This document shows, in pieces, positions 36,107 to 37,559 of a DNA stretch of 37,559 bases (position 1 is the first letter of the stretch; every line of letters starts with the position of its first letter). Made by a program: the position numbers and the translations under genes. This stretch comes from a bacterium. GTDB lineage: Bacteria > SZUA-79 > Acidulodesulfobacterales > Acidulodesulfobacteraceae. The stretch spans positions 1 through 37,559 of the forward strand of contig JAKAQA010000003.1 in assembly GCA_021811805.1 (NCBI GenBank). Reading direction: 5' to 3'. The notes under the pieces were generated by a model that did not search any database, was not told the origin of the DNA, and saw only the letters and a program-made list of their open reading frames with translations.

Positions 36107-36361
36107 TCATTTAATTTCTATGCTGAATTCTTCTATTAACGGGTTCGATAGAACTTTCTCCGAAATTTCTTCGGCTTCTTCTTCAAGCGGGCGGCGTTTG
36201 CCGCTTTTGTCTTCATTGAAATCAAGTTCTATATATTTTCCTACCCTTACGTCTTTAACGTTGCCGTAACCGGAAGACTTAAGAACCGATAAAACTGCTT
36301 TTCCCTGAGGGTCGAGGACTTCTTCTTTCAGCACAACCTTAATAAATGCTTTTTTTGCCAT
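36107..36361 (-). CDS. purS: FGAM synthase structural subunit
   Basis: An 84-residue PurS protein. Family features are KVVLKEEVLDPQGKAVLSVL near the N-terminus, KSSGYGNVKDVRVGKYIEL, and NPLIEEFSIEIK at the end. PurS forms a dimer bridging PurQ and PurL. A GAGG ribosome site precedes the ATG. The purB gene is upstream, separated by a palindromic element. Confidence 0.95.
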   Translation of the reverse strand: MAKKAFIKVVLKEEVLDPQGKAVLSVLKSSGYGNVKDVRVGKYIELDFNEDKSGKRRPLEEEAEEISEKVLSNPLIEEFSIEIK

Positions 36362-36409
36362 TTTTTCCTCTTTTCATTTTTATTTGACTTCTATAGTTTA
36401 TATTAAAAC

Positions 36410-36480
36410 AACCACCCCGCCCTACGGGCACCCCTCCTTATAAAGGAGGGGTGCCAGGCGCCAGCCTGACGGGGCGGTTA
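36410..36480. repeat. Palindromic repeat element between purB and purS
   Basis: A perfect 13-base stem (36427-36439 GGCACCCCTCCTT pairing with 36443-36455) with a three-base loop forms the core. Outer arms (ACCACCCCGCC and GACGGGGCGGT, two mismatches) flank it, and a secondary hairpin CAGGC/GCCTG lies in the right arm. The composition is far more GC-rich than its surroundings. It looks like a small dispersed (REP- or MITE-like) element, and it could also act as an attenuating hairpin. Confidence 0.7.
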
Positions 36481-36515
36481 AAAAATAAATCTGCCTTTTC
36501 TTATGCCTTTTCCGG

Positions 36516-37559
36516 CTATTCGGCGTTATACCTGTCGAATATATAATTTATGTATTTGTAATAATAATTTATATCGAATATAGCTTCTATTTCTTCCGGC
36601 GTCAAAAGATTAGAGACGGAGGCGTCTTTTTTTAATAATTCCTTGAAGCCCGTCTGCGTTTGAATGCTCTCGTGGGCAAGTTTTTGAACTATTTTATAGG
36701 CTTCTTCCCTTAACATGCCTTTATCCACTAAGGACAATAAAACTTTCTGCGAAAAAATAACTCCTTTGGTCAAATCGATATTTTTGAGCATATTTTCTTT
36801 ATTGACGACTAAGTTGTCTATCAGATACGTCAACTGATGAAGAATGTAATATGCCAGAATAGTAGAATCCGGAGCTATAATTCTTTCTACCGACGAATGG
36901 GATATGTCTCTTTCGTGCCACAGGGGTATATTTTCTAAAGAGGCTATAAGATTAGACCTTAAAATTCTCGAAAGTCCGCAGATATTTTCGGATATTATCG
37001 GATTCTTCTTGTGCGGCATAGCGGAAGAACCTTTTTGGCCCGGCGCAAAAGGCTCTTCGACCTCGGAAACTTCGGTTCTCATAAGATGCCTGATTTCAAG
37101 CGCTATTTTTTCGCAGGAAGCTCCGAGCGACGCAAGCGCGTAAAAGGCGTCGGCATAAACGTCTCTCTGAATAACCTGGTTCGATAAAATATTATTAAGT
37201 CCGAGCAGTTCCAAGGCGTTCTTTTCCACTTCGGGAGGTATATTGGCATATGTTCCTACGGCTCCCGAAAGTTTGCCGAAAGACGACGAACTAACGGCGT
37301 TTTTAATCCTTTTCTCAGCCCTTTTAATTTCTTCGTAAAATATCAGAAGTTTAAAACCCATAGTGACTGGTTCGGCATGTATTCCGTGCGTCCTTCCCAT
37401 TACCGGCGTAAATTTATGCCTTAACGCCTGATTTCTGAGAGATTCCTTGAGGGTTTCGGCTTTCTTAAGAATAAGTTCGAGCGCTTCTTTTAATATTAAA
37501 GAAAAAGACGTGTCGCCCACGTCGGAAGAAGTAAGCCCTAAATGAATAAATCTCGAGTC
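36516..37559 (-). CDS. purB: Adenylosuccinate lyase, N-terminus cut by the right edge
   Basis: A 347-codon open frame continues to the window edge. The family motif HLGLTSSDVGDT is encoded across 37544-37509, so the GTG at 37520 inside it is a valine codon, not a start. GRTHGIHAEPVTMG follows. The lyase signature GSSAMPHKKNPI is intact near residues 180-191 of the visible part, with catalytic-loop Ser. PurB splits SAICAR and adenylosuccinate in purine synthesis. About 90 N-terminal residues are expected beyond the edge. Confidence 0.97.
   Translation of the reverse strand, partial: DSRFIHLGLTSSDVGDTSFSLILKEALELILKKAETLKESLRNQALRHKFTPVMGRTHGIHAEPVTMGFKLLIFYEEIKRAEKRIKNAVSSSSFGKLSGAVGTYANIPPEVEKNALELLGLNNILSNQVIQRDVYADAFYALASLGASCEKIALEIRHLMRTEVSEVEEPFAPGQKGSSAMPHKKNPIISENICGLSRILRSNLIASLENIPLWHERDISHSSVERIIAPDSTILAYYILHQLTYLIDNLVVNKENMLKNIDLTKGVIFSQKVLLSLVDKGMLREEAYKIVQKLAHESIQTQTGFKELLKKDASVSNLLTPEEIEAIFDINYYYKYINYIFDRYNAE

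Noticed and set aside
37518-37520. GTG as the start of purB
   Set aside because: It encodes the Val of the conserved TSSDVGDT motif and the frame stays open to the window edge.
1-37559. CRISPR arrays, tRNA or rRNA genes, riboswitches
   Set aside because: No regularly spaced repeats, cloverleaf-like GC-rich stretches or recognisable riboswitch cores were seen on either strand.

Overview
The window is 37.6 kb of bacterial chromosome with dense, mostly minus-strand genes and moderately AT-rich DNA. A Kdo-transferase-like gene (LPS core) and a lipoprotein point to a Gram-negative cell. The small PurL with separate PurS and PurQ, the iron-sulfur type PurF, AddA/AddB helicase-nucleases and abundant c-di-GMP proteins would fit a deltaproteobacterial-type or related lineage. 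I cannot name the taxon from sequence alone. There are no rRNA, tRNA or CRISPR features that I can see.

Layout. Positions 1-1380 hold the 5' part of a VirD4/TraG-type coupling ATPase that runs off the left edge. Next come a DedA membrane protein, bioA and a membrane-tethered PHP phosphoesterase, then a divergent waaA, a Trm112-like zinc ribbon and cysS (to 7.9 kb). At 8.1-10.5 kb two plus-strand orphan genes sit together: an HNH-motif protein and a protein with a TPR-like C-terminus. From 10.7 to 15.4 kb is a c-di-GMP island: an HD-GYP phosphodiesterase, a PAS-GGDEF cyclase, a membrane PAS-PAS-GAF-GGDEF cyclase split by a one-base shift in a homopolymer, and an internally deleted PAS...EAL remnant. 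Then follow an aldehyde dehydrogenase, a small zinc-ribbon protein with an operator-like palindrome in its leader, hemB, queC (plus strand) and a PNPOx-like flavoprotein. From 19.9 to 27.4 kb are addB, addA and ackA, followed by a divergent methyltransferase with overlapping promoters and a 31-bp inverted repeat. The last 9 kb is biosynthetic: nadB, a lipoprotein, pyrE, purF, purL, purQ, purS and purB (N-terminus cut by the right edge).

How it works together. purB, purS, purQ, purL and purF (transcribed right to left) supply de novo IMP/AMP synthesis. PurS, PurQ and PurL form the FGAM synthase complex. pyrE (UMP) and nadB (NAD) extend the same nucleotide/cofactor theme. AddA and AddB overlap and form a double-strand-break repair helicase-nuclease. 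The c-di-GMP island carries both synthesis (GGDEF) and breakdown (HD-GYP, EAL) enzymes, two of them broken, so it looks like a region undergoing turnover.

The most unusual items are the HNH/TPR-like pair of unknown function, the homopolymer-split cyclase, the in-frame dispersed repeat inside waaA, the palindromic element between purB and purS, the methyltransferase promoter whose predicted start site falls on the start codon inside a 31-bp inverted repeat, and a strong ribosome-binding site with no canonical start codon ahead of the DedA gene. No complete new system is proven here.
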